Below, in pieces: positions 55,393 through 64,000 of a stretch of DNA of 64,000 nt. The translations under genes were made by a program, and so were the position numbers. The notes below the pieces were generated by a model. The model was not told where the DNA came from. It searched no databases and worked only from the letters and a program-made list of their open reading frames with translations. Position 1 is the stretch's first letter. Each line of letters begins with the position of its first letter. The stretch comes from Mesorhabditis belari (taxonomy: Eukaryota; Nematoda; Chromadorea; Rhabditida; Rhabditidae). The stretch spans positions 1,860,001 through 1,924,000 of the forward strand of contig CAUEEP010000939.1 of NCBI GenBank assembly GCA_958450365.1. The letters are read 5' to 3'.

Positions 55393-56345
55393 AGGTTGAT
55401 CAAAAAGTTCCCGCACACTTGTAAATATTGGATTGAATTTAAACACCTTTCGGCCTGGATTTATTGGGTTGGTGAATTGAAAACTTCGGGCTATTGTCCT
55501 ATGTCAAAGTTTGAGGACATTGAAGTTTTTGCGGAAGACAGCATTAGCGAAAGACATTGCCAAATATGGTTTCAGCCGTTAAAAGATGGAAATGAAAGTC
55601 TCCAAGACGAGGAACGGTCTGGACGACCGCAAGAGATTTCAGATGCGGATTTGCTTGATGCCATCGAACTCAATCCAACCCTTACCACTTGTGAGTTAGC
55701 GGACACATTTGGGATGGACCAAAAACAATCGACAACATCAAATTAGGAAAAACAATTCACTGCGGAAGATGGGTTCCTCATGAACTAACTCAAGGTGAAT
55801 GGTGAATTGAAAACTGCGGGTTATTGCCATATGTGACAGTTTGAGCACTTTCTTCAAAAAAGACCCATTTTGGTGTCAATGGAAAAGTTGTAGAGAATCA
55901 AAAATGAAGCTTATATCCAAATTTTCAGAACGATTCAAAAACTGGTTTTCAAGAAATGCCAAATTTACGAATTTTCACAAAACTTGCATTTTAAGCGAAA
56001 CTACTAAGTGTATCTTTTTAGAAATTTGGCTATAAGCCTAATTTTTGATTCTCTACAACTTTTCTATTGACACCAAAATGGGTTTCTTTTGAAGAAAGTG
56101 CTCAAACTGGGACATTCCTCTATTTTTGAGTCTTCAGTCCTCCATTTTTGAGTCTCACACTTGTCTCACACATAAACCAAAATCCTACTACGAAAGAGGA
56201 ATCAGCAAATTGCCTGTAAAATGGGCAGAAGTCGTCAATAATAATGGAAATTATTTCGAATGAATTGATGGTTTTATGTTGAATAAATTTTAGTTCAAAG
56301 CCCGGCAGTTTTCAATTCACCAACCCACCAATTCAATTTACAAAT
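55393..56345 (+). mobile_element. mariner remnant with internal deletion and a fold-back centre
   Basis: The left end is GTTGATCAAAAAGTTCCCGC. The N-terminal frame (55396-55746) shows SISERHCQIWFQPLKDGN and DEERSGRPQEISDADLLDAI, the mariner HTH region, then a stop. A C-terminal piece at 56166-56262 reads SYYERGISKLPVKWAEVV. Between them lies an inverted repeat, 55835-55930 against 56023-56115 (CAGTTTGAGCACTTTCTTC). GGTTGGTGAATTGAAAAC ends are seen at 55468, 55800 and inverted at 56306. Confidence 0.82.
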
Positions 56346-56394
56346 ATCAATTTTAAAAAATAAAAATGACCAAACGAGTTCGCTTTTCTTTCTT

Positions 56395-56720
56395 AAACTT
56401 TTTAAACACCTCTCGGCCTGGATTTATTGGGTTGGTGAATTGAAAATTGCGAGCTACTGTCATATGTGACAGTTTGAGCACTTTCTTCAAAAGAAACCCA
56501 TTTTGGTGTCAATGGAAAAAAAAGAAAAAAAGACTGAAAAAATCAAACACGACGAGAGACTGAAAAATTTTTTGTGGCGGGGTCCTTTTATTGCGTCGGG
56601 TTACGGTAGTTTCCGACGTTTGGCGCGGAAACGTCTGAAAGTACGGTGGACGGTCCGAAAGGCATCTGTCGTCAGAATTTTATTATTTCAAGAGAGAATT
56701 CCTTTAAATTGATTTAAAGT
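56395..56720. other. further copy of the 55835 repeat, then unassigned DNA
   Basis: GGTTGGTGAATTGAAAATTG and CAGTTTGAGCACTTTCTTC repeat the motifs of the preceding element at 56432-56515. The 69-aa ORF at 56503-56712 has no recognisable domain. Confidence 0.5.
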
Positions 56721-56726
56721 AAAATG

Positions 56727-57597
56727 GGGGTAGGCTACTTTCCGCCATTTTATTTGCGCAACAGGGTCATTTGCGCAAGTACGTTTGCGCAACTTTTTAT
56801 TTGCGCAACAGGGTCATTTGCGCAACTTTTTTGACGTTTTTAAGGGACGTTTTTTTAAGGGAGTTTTTGGCGTTTTTTTTTTGTTGTTTAAAATTCTAGT
56901 ACGGTTTTGTTTATTCTTAAAAACCATTGTTAACTAATTTTCCGCATTTTCCCAAGAATCCGCATCCATCGTATACTGCGGTCAGACTTTACGAAGAAAT
57001 GACGCAAATAATCAACCGTTTCAAGCTTTCATCGGCTATCAATCTCACTGTTGGACAAAACTACACACGGAAGAAAACTGTATTGGCTCGACAAAAGCAA
57101 CGTTTTACTGCTATTTCTAATGGTCGCTTGCCCGGTTGCGATTTTGTGCAACATCTTTCTCAGCTTTTGACTTATATTAAAAAAATTTGATTTTTATTGT
57201 TGTCCTAAATTTCATTGCTATTGTTGTCCTAACTTTCATTGTTATCGGTTGCACTTTTTTGTTAAAGCGATAAAATACTTTACTAATGGTTATTAGCTCT
57301 TAGAAAGGACTAATTTAGATAAATATTGGAAGATTGTGCAAAAAATTGGAAGATTTCATAAAAAATAGAAGAAAATAAAAAAACAATAAAAAAAAGCTCA
57401 AAAATTAAAATCATGATTAAAAATTCGAGTGCTTAATACAGTGTTAAAGTTGCGCAAATGACCCAGTTGCGCAAATAAAGTTGCGCAAATGACCCTTTTA
57501 GTGCAAAAAAAAGTTGCGCAAATGACCCTTGTTGCGCAAACGTACTTGCGCAAATGACCCTGTTGCGCAAATAAAATGGCGGAAAGTAGCCTACCCC
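56727..57597. mobile_element. 871-bp TIR element with 8-bp target duplication
   Basis: The ends GGGGTAGGCTACTTTCCGCC and its exact inverse extend about 65 bp with repeated TTTGCGCAAC words. GTAAAATG flanks both sides (56719-56726 and 57598-57605), an 8-bp target site duplication. Long TIRs with 8-9 bp duplications suggest a Mutator-, Merlin-, hAT- or P-type origin; I cannot choose. Confidence 0.92.
56927..57190 (+). CDS. small unrecognised ORF inside the TIR element
   Basis: An 87-codon frame with plausible composition (HPSYTAVRLYEEMTQIINRF, RLPGCDFVQHLSQLLTYI) ending in TGA. It may be a remnant of the element's own protein. No catalytic motif is seen. Confidence 0.4.
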   Translation: MLTNFPHFPKNPHPSYTAVRLYEEMTQIINRFKLSSAINLTVGQNYTRKKTVLARQKQRFTAISNGRLPGCDFVQHLSQLLTYIKKI

Positions 57598-57659
57598 GTA
57601 AAATGAAATTAAACCCAATTTGTTTAATTACTTTTTTAATTATTTATTATTTATTATTA

Positions 57660-58830
57660 TTTTTAATTTATTGGATTGGCGAATTGAAAACTGCTGGCTA
57701 TTTCGCGGGACCTCGCAGATAAAAAAACAACAGCATAGAGCCAGCTGAAAGGGGGTTTGGTTACTTCAACATTTCCTCAAATTATTGTGAAAAAATTATG
57801 CTACCTGCTTTTTATTTTTTTGGTATTTTTCTTCACTTCTTCTATTGCACTCGACAATCTGCCACCGGGACATATTCGTCATGTCATGCTTCATGAGTTC
57901 CTACAAGAGCACAGTGCAGGCTTGGCAGCTGCTAATATTAAAAAGATAGATGGGGAGAACTCACCTTCCGAAAGAACGTGTCGAGTATGGTTTGCTAAGT
58001 TTTGATCTGGGGATAAATCTTTTAAAGATGCAGAGGGCCGTGGAGCGGCACCCCAACTGAATGATTCCAAATTACTCGAACTCATTACCAACGGCTATCG
58101 GGTATCATCGCGTGAATTGGGAGAAGAGTTAGGGGTTGATCATGTTACAGTGCTAAATCACCTTCATACCCTTGGATTTAAATCGAAAATTGGGTGCCCC
58201 ATGACCTCACTGACCCCCAGAAGTGACAGCATGCCTCCATCAGTGCCGTCCATCTCTCACAATCCAAAAGGAAATCTTTTCTTTCTCGAATTGTGATAAG
58301 AGATGAGAAATGGGTTTTATCTGTGAACTTTTGGAGGAAGTGGCAATGGGTGGAGCCAAGTGAGAAACCCGAAAGTGACCCCAAGCCCGATTTGCACCAG
58401 AAGAAGTTTATGCTCTGCGTTTTCTGGGATATGGAGGAAGTGGTGTACTGGGAGTTGTTGGATAGCAAGACGACCCTTAATGCAATCAAATACAGTGAAC
58501 AGTTGGAAAAGGTGAATGAATCTCTAAAGAAGAATAGGCCCTCCATCGCTCGTCAAAGATCGTTCTCCTTCACGACAACGCGCGCCCTCATGTTGCAAAA
58601 CTGACTCGCTCTAAAAATAAACAGCCAGAAACTTCTGGCGCATCCCGCATACAGTCCGGACCTCGCCCCTTTTGATTACTATTTATTCATGATCATGAAT
58701 AATAAGCTTGCGGGAGAACACTTCGATTCGGAAGAAGCAGTCAAAAATTTGCTCCAAAAGTCTTTCGATTCAAAACCAAAATCCTACTACGAAAGAGGAA
58801 TCCGCAGATCACAACCTGCTTCCACATTTT
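57660..58830 (+). mobile_element. mariner element with frame-broken transposase
   Basis: Starts near GGATTGGCGAATTGAAAAC. The N-terminal HTH region is at 57850-58170 (IRHVMLHEFLQEHSAGLAA, RVWFAKF then a stop, SSRELGEELGVDHVTVLNHL). The middle is at 58290-58600 (VIRDEKWVLSVNFWRKWQW, KPDLHQKKFMLCVFWDM). The C-terminal part is at 58650-58800 (PDLAPFDYYLFMIMNNKLA, KSYYERGI). D34D mariner type; several stops and shifts. Confidence 0.88.
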
Positions 58831-59420
58831 TCTATCCCTTGCTATTGTCATCCAGTGTTTCCTATCTTGATTGTTCCTGGTTCGAAGTCTTCGACTTGCT
58901 TGTGCTGGTGGTGGTTGCACTCTAGCCATGCTTTCTCTGACCGTCTCTGTCACTCTTGTTCTCCACCTCGTTGCTGGTCTTCTGATGGGCCTCTTCTGGT
59001 CTCGTAGTAGCCACTCTGTGATCCGTATCGTCCATCTGTCGTCTGTTCTTCTGACTACGTGGCCGGCCCATCTGAGTCTTTTTCTCTCAATCACTTCCAC
59101 TGGATCTCTGAGTCCCGAGAGCTGGCGCATTTAGGCCTTGGTCGAGTCCGTACTTCTTAGGTCTTGGTCGAGCTGCGTCTTCCTATTGTACCCGAGGAGG
59201 TTCCTTTCAAGGGCTCGATGCGTCGTTCCCAGGGCTCGTTCGGTGGTCTGTGTCGTGGCCCATGTCTGTGTCCCGTAGCAGAGTGGAGGACAGTGCTGTC
59301 GAAGAGGTGGGTCCGAGTCCTCTAGTGATTCTTGAGTATCTTTGTGACTTCTTTGATGCTTCCTAGTGCAGGCTGCTCGTCTTCTTCTGGCGACTTCTGG
59401 TCTTAGGTCTCCCTCCATGT
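58822..59420 (-). pseudogene. LINE reverse-transcriptase C-terminus (RTE-like)
   Basis: The minus-strand frames 59131-59418 and 58741-59130 together show LCYGTQTWATTQTTERAL, RLRWAGHVVRRTDDRWTIRI, RRPATRWRTRVTETV and DRKHWMTIARDRKMWKQ. This is the usual end of RTE-type LINE proteins (RWAGHVxR ... GRPxxRW). It is 5'-truncated and interrupted, and its 3' end joins the mariner C-terminus at about 58800-58825. Confidence 0.88.
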
Positions 59421-59479
59421 TGATGCTTCTTCCGAGGTAGGTGTAGGAGGTGACATCTTCTAGTGACCTTCCAGCTTGA

Positions 59480-60300
59480 TCTCTCTTTCTTTGAAGCTTT
59501 AAAGCTTTAAAATTGAAGCTTTAAAAGATTTTTTTGATATTCATTCATTTATAACCACATAATTGATTGATTAAAACAGCTTAACGAGTCATTTTTAAGG
59601 CTTAGGTGTATGCTATCGTGTTTAGGCTATGAAAGACTATGAAAGGCTATGAAAGGCTATGAAAGGCTATGAAAGGCTATGAAACTTTAAGGCTATGGTG
59701 TTTAGGAAGAAGGGTAATGTTAAACAATGTTAAACAAGCGCTTGAAGACAAGCATCTAAGGTCGATTTTAAGATTTCAGCGATTTCAGCGCTTCAGCGAA
59801 ACTCAACATTTTCACATTGAAATCTCAATTCTTAAGTCCGTAAAAGAGACTCATCAAAACGATCATTCTTCTCCAATCTAATAAGATCTTCTTCAATAAG
59901 ATCTTTCTCTTCTGTTTCACTTCCTTTTGTTCATCCAAAATTTGAGCTCTTTTCCTTTTTTGCGATTCTTTTCCTTTTTTTAAAACTCACAAAGGTTTCC
60001 TTTTTTTTGAAAGATCACAAAAAAGGAAATGAATTTTTAAAAAACCGTCTTAACGCCAAATTTTTTCTCTTTTTGCTTTTCTTTTCCGATAAAAGATTTT
60101 TCCATTATTGTTTTCTGTGTTGGATGCTGAAAAATGCTGGTAAAATGGAACTGGAACGGAACTGGAGCTGGAACATTTCCACTCAACAAAATGCTGGCAA
60201 ATTGATGTTCTCTGTGCTCAATTATCTGTGCTCAAACGCATCTTTTCTCGCATACCGTGTCTATTTAGTGAAACTTGGGTAATTGAACCAGGAAAGGACA
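59480..60300. other. AT-rich non-coding stretch
   Basis: Includes a 10-bp repeat GAAAGGCTAT (59628-59682) and pyrimidine-rich runs. The 91-aa ORF at 60007 has no recognisable features. I see no gene. Confidence 0.6.
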
Positions 60301-60317
60301 ACCCAGATGAAGATTCG

Positions 60318-60475
60318 GCATCCAGCTCAGTGTGCTAGATTCGATTTTTTCCCCCTGAGAGACAGCAAAAGCACGCACAGTTCTTCAGAGGCAATCGTGC
60401 GTTCTTTTGATGTATTGATCTGAGGGTCGCTGGTTCGACTTCCACCGGTGACAATATTTTTCAAAAATTTTTTGC
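60318..60475. mobile_element. MITE-like sequence with tRNA-type B box
   Basis: CAGTGTGCTAGATTCGATTT and GACAGCAAAAGCACGCACAG match the palindromic repeat at 61436-61546. CGCTGGTTCGACTTCCACCG at 60430 looks like a tRNA T arm. Confidence 0.5.
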
Positions 60476-61435
60476 TAAAATTCTGAAAATGCGTGTCTAG
60501 GGGTTATTTTTGACGCTGATCACGAAAAACATGTTTTTAGCCTAGGTTTCTGCACGGAAAACTAACGAAACGTGAAAACAGCCATTTTTTGGCTCTGCCG
60601 CCCTTTACTAAAATAGCTGTAAAAACATTTAGAAAAGAGATATCTCAAAGTTTTTACCAATCGATCCGTCTTGAATTCAGCGTTAGGATGAGCTATAAAA
60701 CGTCAAAATTCGACAAATTTAAGGTACTCTCCCAAAAAATCGGAAAGGACTTTTCCATCAACCCAATACATAGCTATTTCTTTTCCATTTCTTTACTTTT
60801 CTTTGATTTTCTTTGATTTTCTTTGGTTTTCTTTGATTTTCTGGATTTTCCTTGCTTTTCTTTGCTTTCCTTTGCTTTTCTTTACTTTTTCTCACTTTGA
60901 TAACTTTTAATGGCTTTTTTTTATATTTGCTTCGATGATATTTAGGCAAAAGCTATAGAAAAGAGGATTTTTTTTGTCTGACATTGAATATTTATGCAGC
61001 TTTTCCCTTTTTGAAACAAAATGAATGCTTCTTTTTGCGAAAATTTTAGGAACTTTCCCTTATTTGATTAGCTTTCACGTTAAATAAATCCACAATTTTG
61101 CGAATCGCTATTCTTGAATTCTATTCTTGAATTCTATTCTCGAATTCTACTCTTGAACCCATTTTCCTCAAACAAAGCATTATTTTTTCTGATTTTTATA
61201 AAAGTTTTATTTATAAAAGCTTTATAAATGAATATTTTAAAGAGTACATTAGAATTTAAATTTTAAAGTTGAAAGATATTCAGCCAACAAGCCAGTTTAA
61301 TTATTGCCATGTATTTTGTAGGTTTGCGTAAACTTTCGCCATCTAGTGCACTGCTCTTTTTGTTTTTCTAGTTCTAAACAAAGTAGCTAAACAGTAAATT
61401 TGAGTAATTAACCAGCCGAAAACGAAACGAGAACA
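60476..61435. other. AT-rich non-coding stretch with TTTGATTTTC repeats
   Basis: An array-like run of TTTGATTTTC and TTTGCTTTTC at 60790-60895 and ATTCTTGAATTCT units at 61110-61150. No gene is supported. Confidence 0.6.
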
Positions 61436-61546
61436 GTGTGCCAAATCCCGTTTTTCATGAGACAGCAAAAGAACGCACAGTTCTTCTCTGTGCGTTCTTT
61501 TGATGTCCCCTCGGAGGAAAAATCGGAATCTGACACACTGCTTTAA
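61436..61546. mobile_element. palindromic MITE with a 14-bp perfect inner stem
   Basis: AAAAGAACGCACAG and CTGTGCGTTCTTTT face each other across 7 bases at the centre (61467-61501). The outer words CAGTGTGCCAAATCCCG and GGAATCTGACACACTG are imperfectly inverted. Confidence 0.8.
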
Positions 61547-61706
61547 GGTAAGCAACCGAAAACTCCCCTTCGGCCGGTTCAATTACCCAAGTTCTTGCGT
61601 CCTTTAGCTGTTTTACAACATTTGGCACATTGAGCTCGATTCCAGAAAGCGCGCGTTTAAGCTTGAGCACAAAAAACGGCAAATTGATGATGAAAAATTC
61701 TTTCAT
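61546..61706 (-). CDS. candidate exon of an unrecognised gene
   Basis: Minus-strand ATG at 61706 opens a frame of balanced composition (LPFFVLKLKRALSGIELNVP, WVIEPAEGEF) for about 53 codons, after which it runs into a MITE. The GC content and codon mix stand out from the surrounding AT-rich DNA. A TTTAAG acceptor-like site lies just upstream. No family is recognised; it could be a first exon or a gene fragment. Confidence 0.3.
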
Positions 61707-61779
61707 TGATTCTTAAATATCTTTTTAGAATAATTTATTAGTTGTAAATATTAGAATAATATTTTATAGAGTTTTATAG

Positions 61780-63169
61780 TACCGTATTCTCTCTATTAGT
61801 ATTGCACTCTCTAATAGTATTGCGGTCCGAGAGAAAATAGTAGTGCACCCTCAAAAATTTGCATTTATTGTGCTCCTTTTTCATCTCAATCTTTTTGACT
61901 GAATATCTTTATGTTTATGTTGCATTCTAAAGCTATTCAAGCAAGCAAAAGCGAGGCTTTTTTATTCATTTTTTAACTATTCTTCACATGAAAAAGTTAG
62001 CAAAAAAACTAAAATTGTTGTGCAAAGTGCCAAAACATCTTTTTGTTGTTTCTGCACGTTGTTTTAGTGGTACATTAACTCAAATTTTCTTTCGAATTCC
62101 GCGCAAAGCTATAGTCATTTTTTGCTCTTATATACCTGTATAAAGTTTGAGATTGACTTACCTTTTGTGGCGCTTAACTTTATTGTTATCAAAGCTCAAT
62201 CCTAGAAAATAATCCATCATGTTCGATTTTAATATTATATAATTTTTGTTGGTCACCTTTACTATTGTCCAAATAATCTTTTTCTTTAGGCATGGATCTC
62301 GATGGGAACTCGCTTGATGGATTCGAGAATTTTCGAGCTCGTCGTGAACACGAGAAACATGTGCAATTCTTCAAGAGGATCCACAATCAAGTGACCGAGC
62401 AAGACGCTAGCTACAACATGGCCAATGATGTTGCCGAGGAGTCTTCGTGTGAATCGGATGCACCATCCGCGAAAAAGCGACGATGTTTCGACGTTCAAAC
62501 AAAGCTGAAAGCGATCGATTTTGCTGAAAAAATAAAGAATAAGTCGGCTGCAGCGCGAAAATTTGGAGTCAGTCGTCAAAACATCCAAAAATGGTGTCAG
62601 CAAAAGGAAGAACTCGAGAAACAAAACAGAGATAACGGAAAAGGAAAAAAACGAATCAAAGGCGGTGGACGAAAGCTCAAGGATTTCGATTTTGACAAGG
62701 ATCTTGTTACTTGGATTCAAGAAATGCGGGCAAAGAAGATGCGAGTGAAAAATGATTCAATTCCGAGCCAAGTTAATGTGGAAAGGTGATGAGGAATTGG
62801 TCTCATTCATTGCTTCAAAAAAGAAGGACCGATTCCTGAAGGCGCAACACTTCTCGCCAATGCTCGTCTCGAACAATCGATCAACGGAGTAAAGGATCAA
62901 CGCAAAAATATTGAACTGGATAAGGATGATGATTCTGTTGTAGATTTTTTTGTTTAGTTAACTTTTTGTTATCAGAAGCCAATAAATTTTTAGAAAGTTA
63001 CTTTTTTTGCAAGAATTTTTGGAACAAATCTTATATTGGAACAAAGAAACAAGTCTTACTTTGGTAAATGATAAAACTCTTTAATAGTAGTGCACTCTCT
63101 AATAGTATTGCGGTCCAGGAGGGGGTTGAAAAAATAGTAGTGCGCACTACTATTAGAGAGAATACGGTA
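61780..63169 (+). mobile_element. pogo/Tc5-like element, internally deleted
   Basis: Ends TACCGTATTCTCTCTATTAG and (inverted) CTATTAGAGAGAATACGGTA. The subterminal motif CTCTCTAATAGTATTGCGGT occurs in the same orientation near both ends (61810 and 63093). The ORF at 62292-62789 encodes the DNA-binding part. A distal piece (62890-62955) reads DDDSVVDFFV then a stop, like a pogo-type C-terminus. The catalytic DDE part is missing. Confidence 0.85.
62292..62789 (+). CDS. CENP-B/pogo-type DNA-binding protein (165 aa)
   Basis: Residues about 58-100 form a Psq/CENP-B HTH (FDVQTKLKAIDFAEKIKNKS, AAARKFGVSRQNIQKW). After a basic linker comes the start of the second CENP-B HTH (DLVTWIQEMRAKKMRVKN). The frame then ends at TGA at 62787-62789, before the DDE nuclease domain. 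It could still bind the element's ends without cutting, which would be a repressor-like role; this is inference. The N-terminal 55 residues are acidic and not recognised. Confidence 0.75.
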   Translation: MDLDGNSLDGFENFRARREHEKHVQFFKRIHNQVTEQDASYNMANDVAEESSCESDAPSAKKRRCFDVQTKLKAIDFAEKIKNKSAAARKFGVSRQNIQKWCQQKEELEKQNRDNGKGKKRIKGGGRKLKDFDFDKDLVTWIQEMRAKKMRVKNDSIPSQVNVER

Positions 63170-63181
63170 TTTTATATTTTA

Positions 63182-63896
63182 CAGTCGACTTTCTATTCCG
63201 TTCCAATTCCCGTTATATAGAGTTTCCGTTATATAGTCTTCCGTTATATAGAATTTCCGTTATATAGAGTTTCCGTTATATAGAGTTTCCGTTATATAGA
63301 ATTTCCCTTATATAGAATTTCCGTTATATAGAGCTTCCGTTATATAGAGAGAGCCTTTCGAGTACAAAATTTTTTCCGTTATACAGTTTTTCAATGCAAT
63401 TTAATTTACATAAGTGTTTTTTTTCATTTCTAAAAAATGAATTCATAATAAAAACAACGTACAAATATTGTTAAACTAAACTTTTATAAAGTTGTAGAAA
63501 AAATACGTTATCTTGCTTTTTTGAGAACGGCGAATATCTTCATTTATTTGATTTTTCCCGCAAGATCCATAGCTTTAGAGGTGCCGCTTTGCTCTAAAAA
63601 TTTCGACAGCTTTGCCAGCATCTTGTATGGTAATAATTGGTGATTCCACGTTGTTGCCATTCGTCATCGTCACTTTCTTCATCTTGTTGCCGTGTTTTGG
63701 TGGTGTGCTGAGTGGAAAATATTCCAGCAGTGCACAAATCCTCATCAACGTCTATAAAATCCGAGAAATTGTAGACCTGTGGAATGTGAAATGTGGAAGC
63801 AGGTTGTGATCTGCGCCAATAGGAGCACCTAAGTGCGAAGACAGATCAAAAAAATATATATATCTTAACTATTCCTTATAGAGAGAGTCGACCGTA
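63182..63896 (-). mobile_element. second pogo/Tigger-like remnant
   Basis: Left CAGTCGACTTTCTATTCCG and right (inverted) GGTCGACTCTCTCTATAAGG ends. A minus-strand frame around 63640-63770 reads DVDEDLCTAGIFSTQHTTKT and DEESDDDEW. In another frame SKFLEQSGTSKAMDLAGKIK follows, recalling the acidic tail and closing helices of Tigger-type transposases. Frame-broken. Confidence 0.6.
63210..63375. repeat. 17-bp repeat (TTCCGTTATATAGAGTT)
   Basis: About nine units directly inside the left end of the 63182-63896 element, with GAATT and GAGTT variants. Confidence 0.93.
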
Positions 63897-63970
63897 ACTT
63901 TATCTTTGTTTTGGCACCTTGGGCTTTTTTTAGGCTTTCTTAGGCTTTTTTGTCTTTTAAGACTCATTTT
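63861..63970 (-). repeat. dispersed repeat, copy 2 of 2
   Basis: Reverse complement of 3151-3267 with scattered differences. It contains the right end of the second pogo-like remnant (AGAGAGTCGACC). Confidence 0.7.
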
Positions 63971-64000
63971 TTGTTGAATAAGGTAGAAAAAAAAACGCGC

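Noticed and set aside
60007..60282. 91-aa ORF in AT-rich DNA
   Set aside because: Composition follows the local base bias, with no motif, no conserved start and no neighbour that supports it.

Overview
The window is eukaryotic and almost certainly from a nematode, probably a rhabditid. Three things support this: genes cut into many short exons with introns as small as 39 bp and TTTNCAG-type acceptors; tandem TTAGGC, the nematode telomere repeat, at several interior sites; and one gene that is clearly an orthologue of C. elegans let-23. I cannot name the species.

Layout. Positions 1-7279 hold repeats and no gene I can support. Positions 7280-31764 (+) hold a let-23/EGF-receptor gene that I could resolve into 41 phase-consistent exons of about 1,320 codons; only the signal-peptide exon is missing. 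It covers two receptor L domains, two Cys-rich regions, a transmembrane helix, a complete tyrosine kinase and a tail with YxN sites and a class I PDZ-ligand end. Positions 31765-35882 are intergenic and contain a mariner element swollen by a 2.1-kb satellite. Positions 35883-45510 (+) hold an 18-exon, 592-aa type-B carboxylesterase with a complete catalytic triad and a GPI-type tail. Positions 46991-54695 are a large inverted duplication: each 3.2-3.5 kb arm carries an 8-exon C-type-lectin-like type II membrane protein gene, and the arms meet around a rearranged Tc1/mariner copy. Positions 54700-64000 are a transposon graveyard: Tc1/mariner fragments, a LINE end, a TIR element with an 8-bp target duplication, and two pogo/Tc5-like elements, one with a CENP-B-type helix-turn-helix ORF.

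The most unusual feature is the density and origin of minisatellites. Nearly every sizeable intron has its own, different tandem array (periods 5-60 bp). Several arrays lie inside, or are built from the ends of, DNA transposons and MITEs, which suggests that TIR elements here seed and spread satellites. Separately, a 42-bp palindrome sits directly 3' of TTAGGC arrays at three places and looks like a recurring telomere-repeat module.

The identified genes look like ordinary chromosomal genes (a growth-factor receptor, a digestive or detoxifying esterase, lectins) without a shared pathway. All coordinates and translations were read by eye. Family names rest on motifs, not on a database search.
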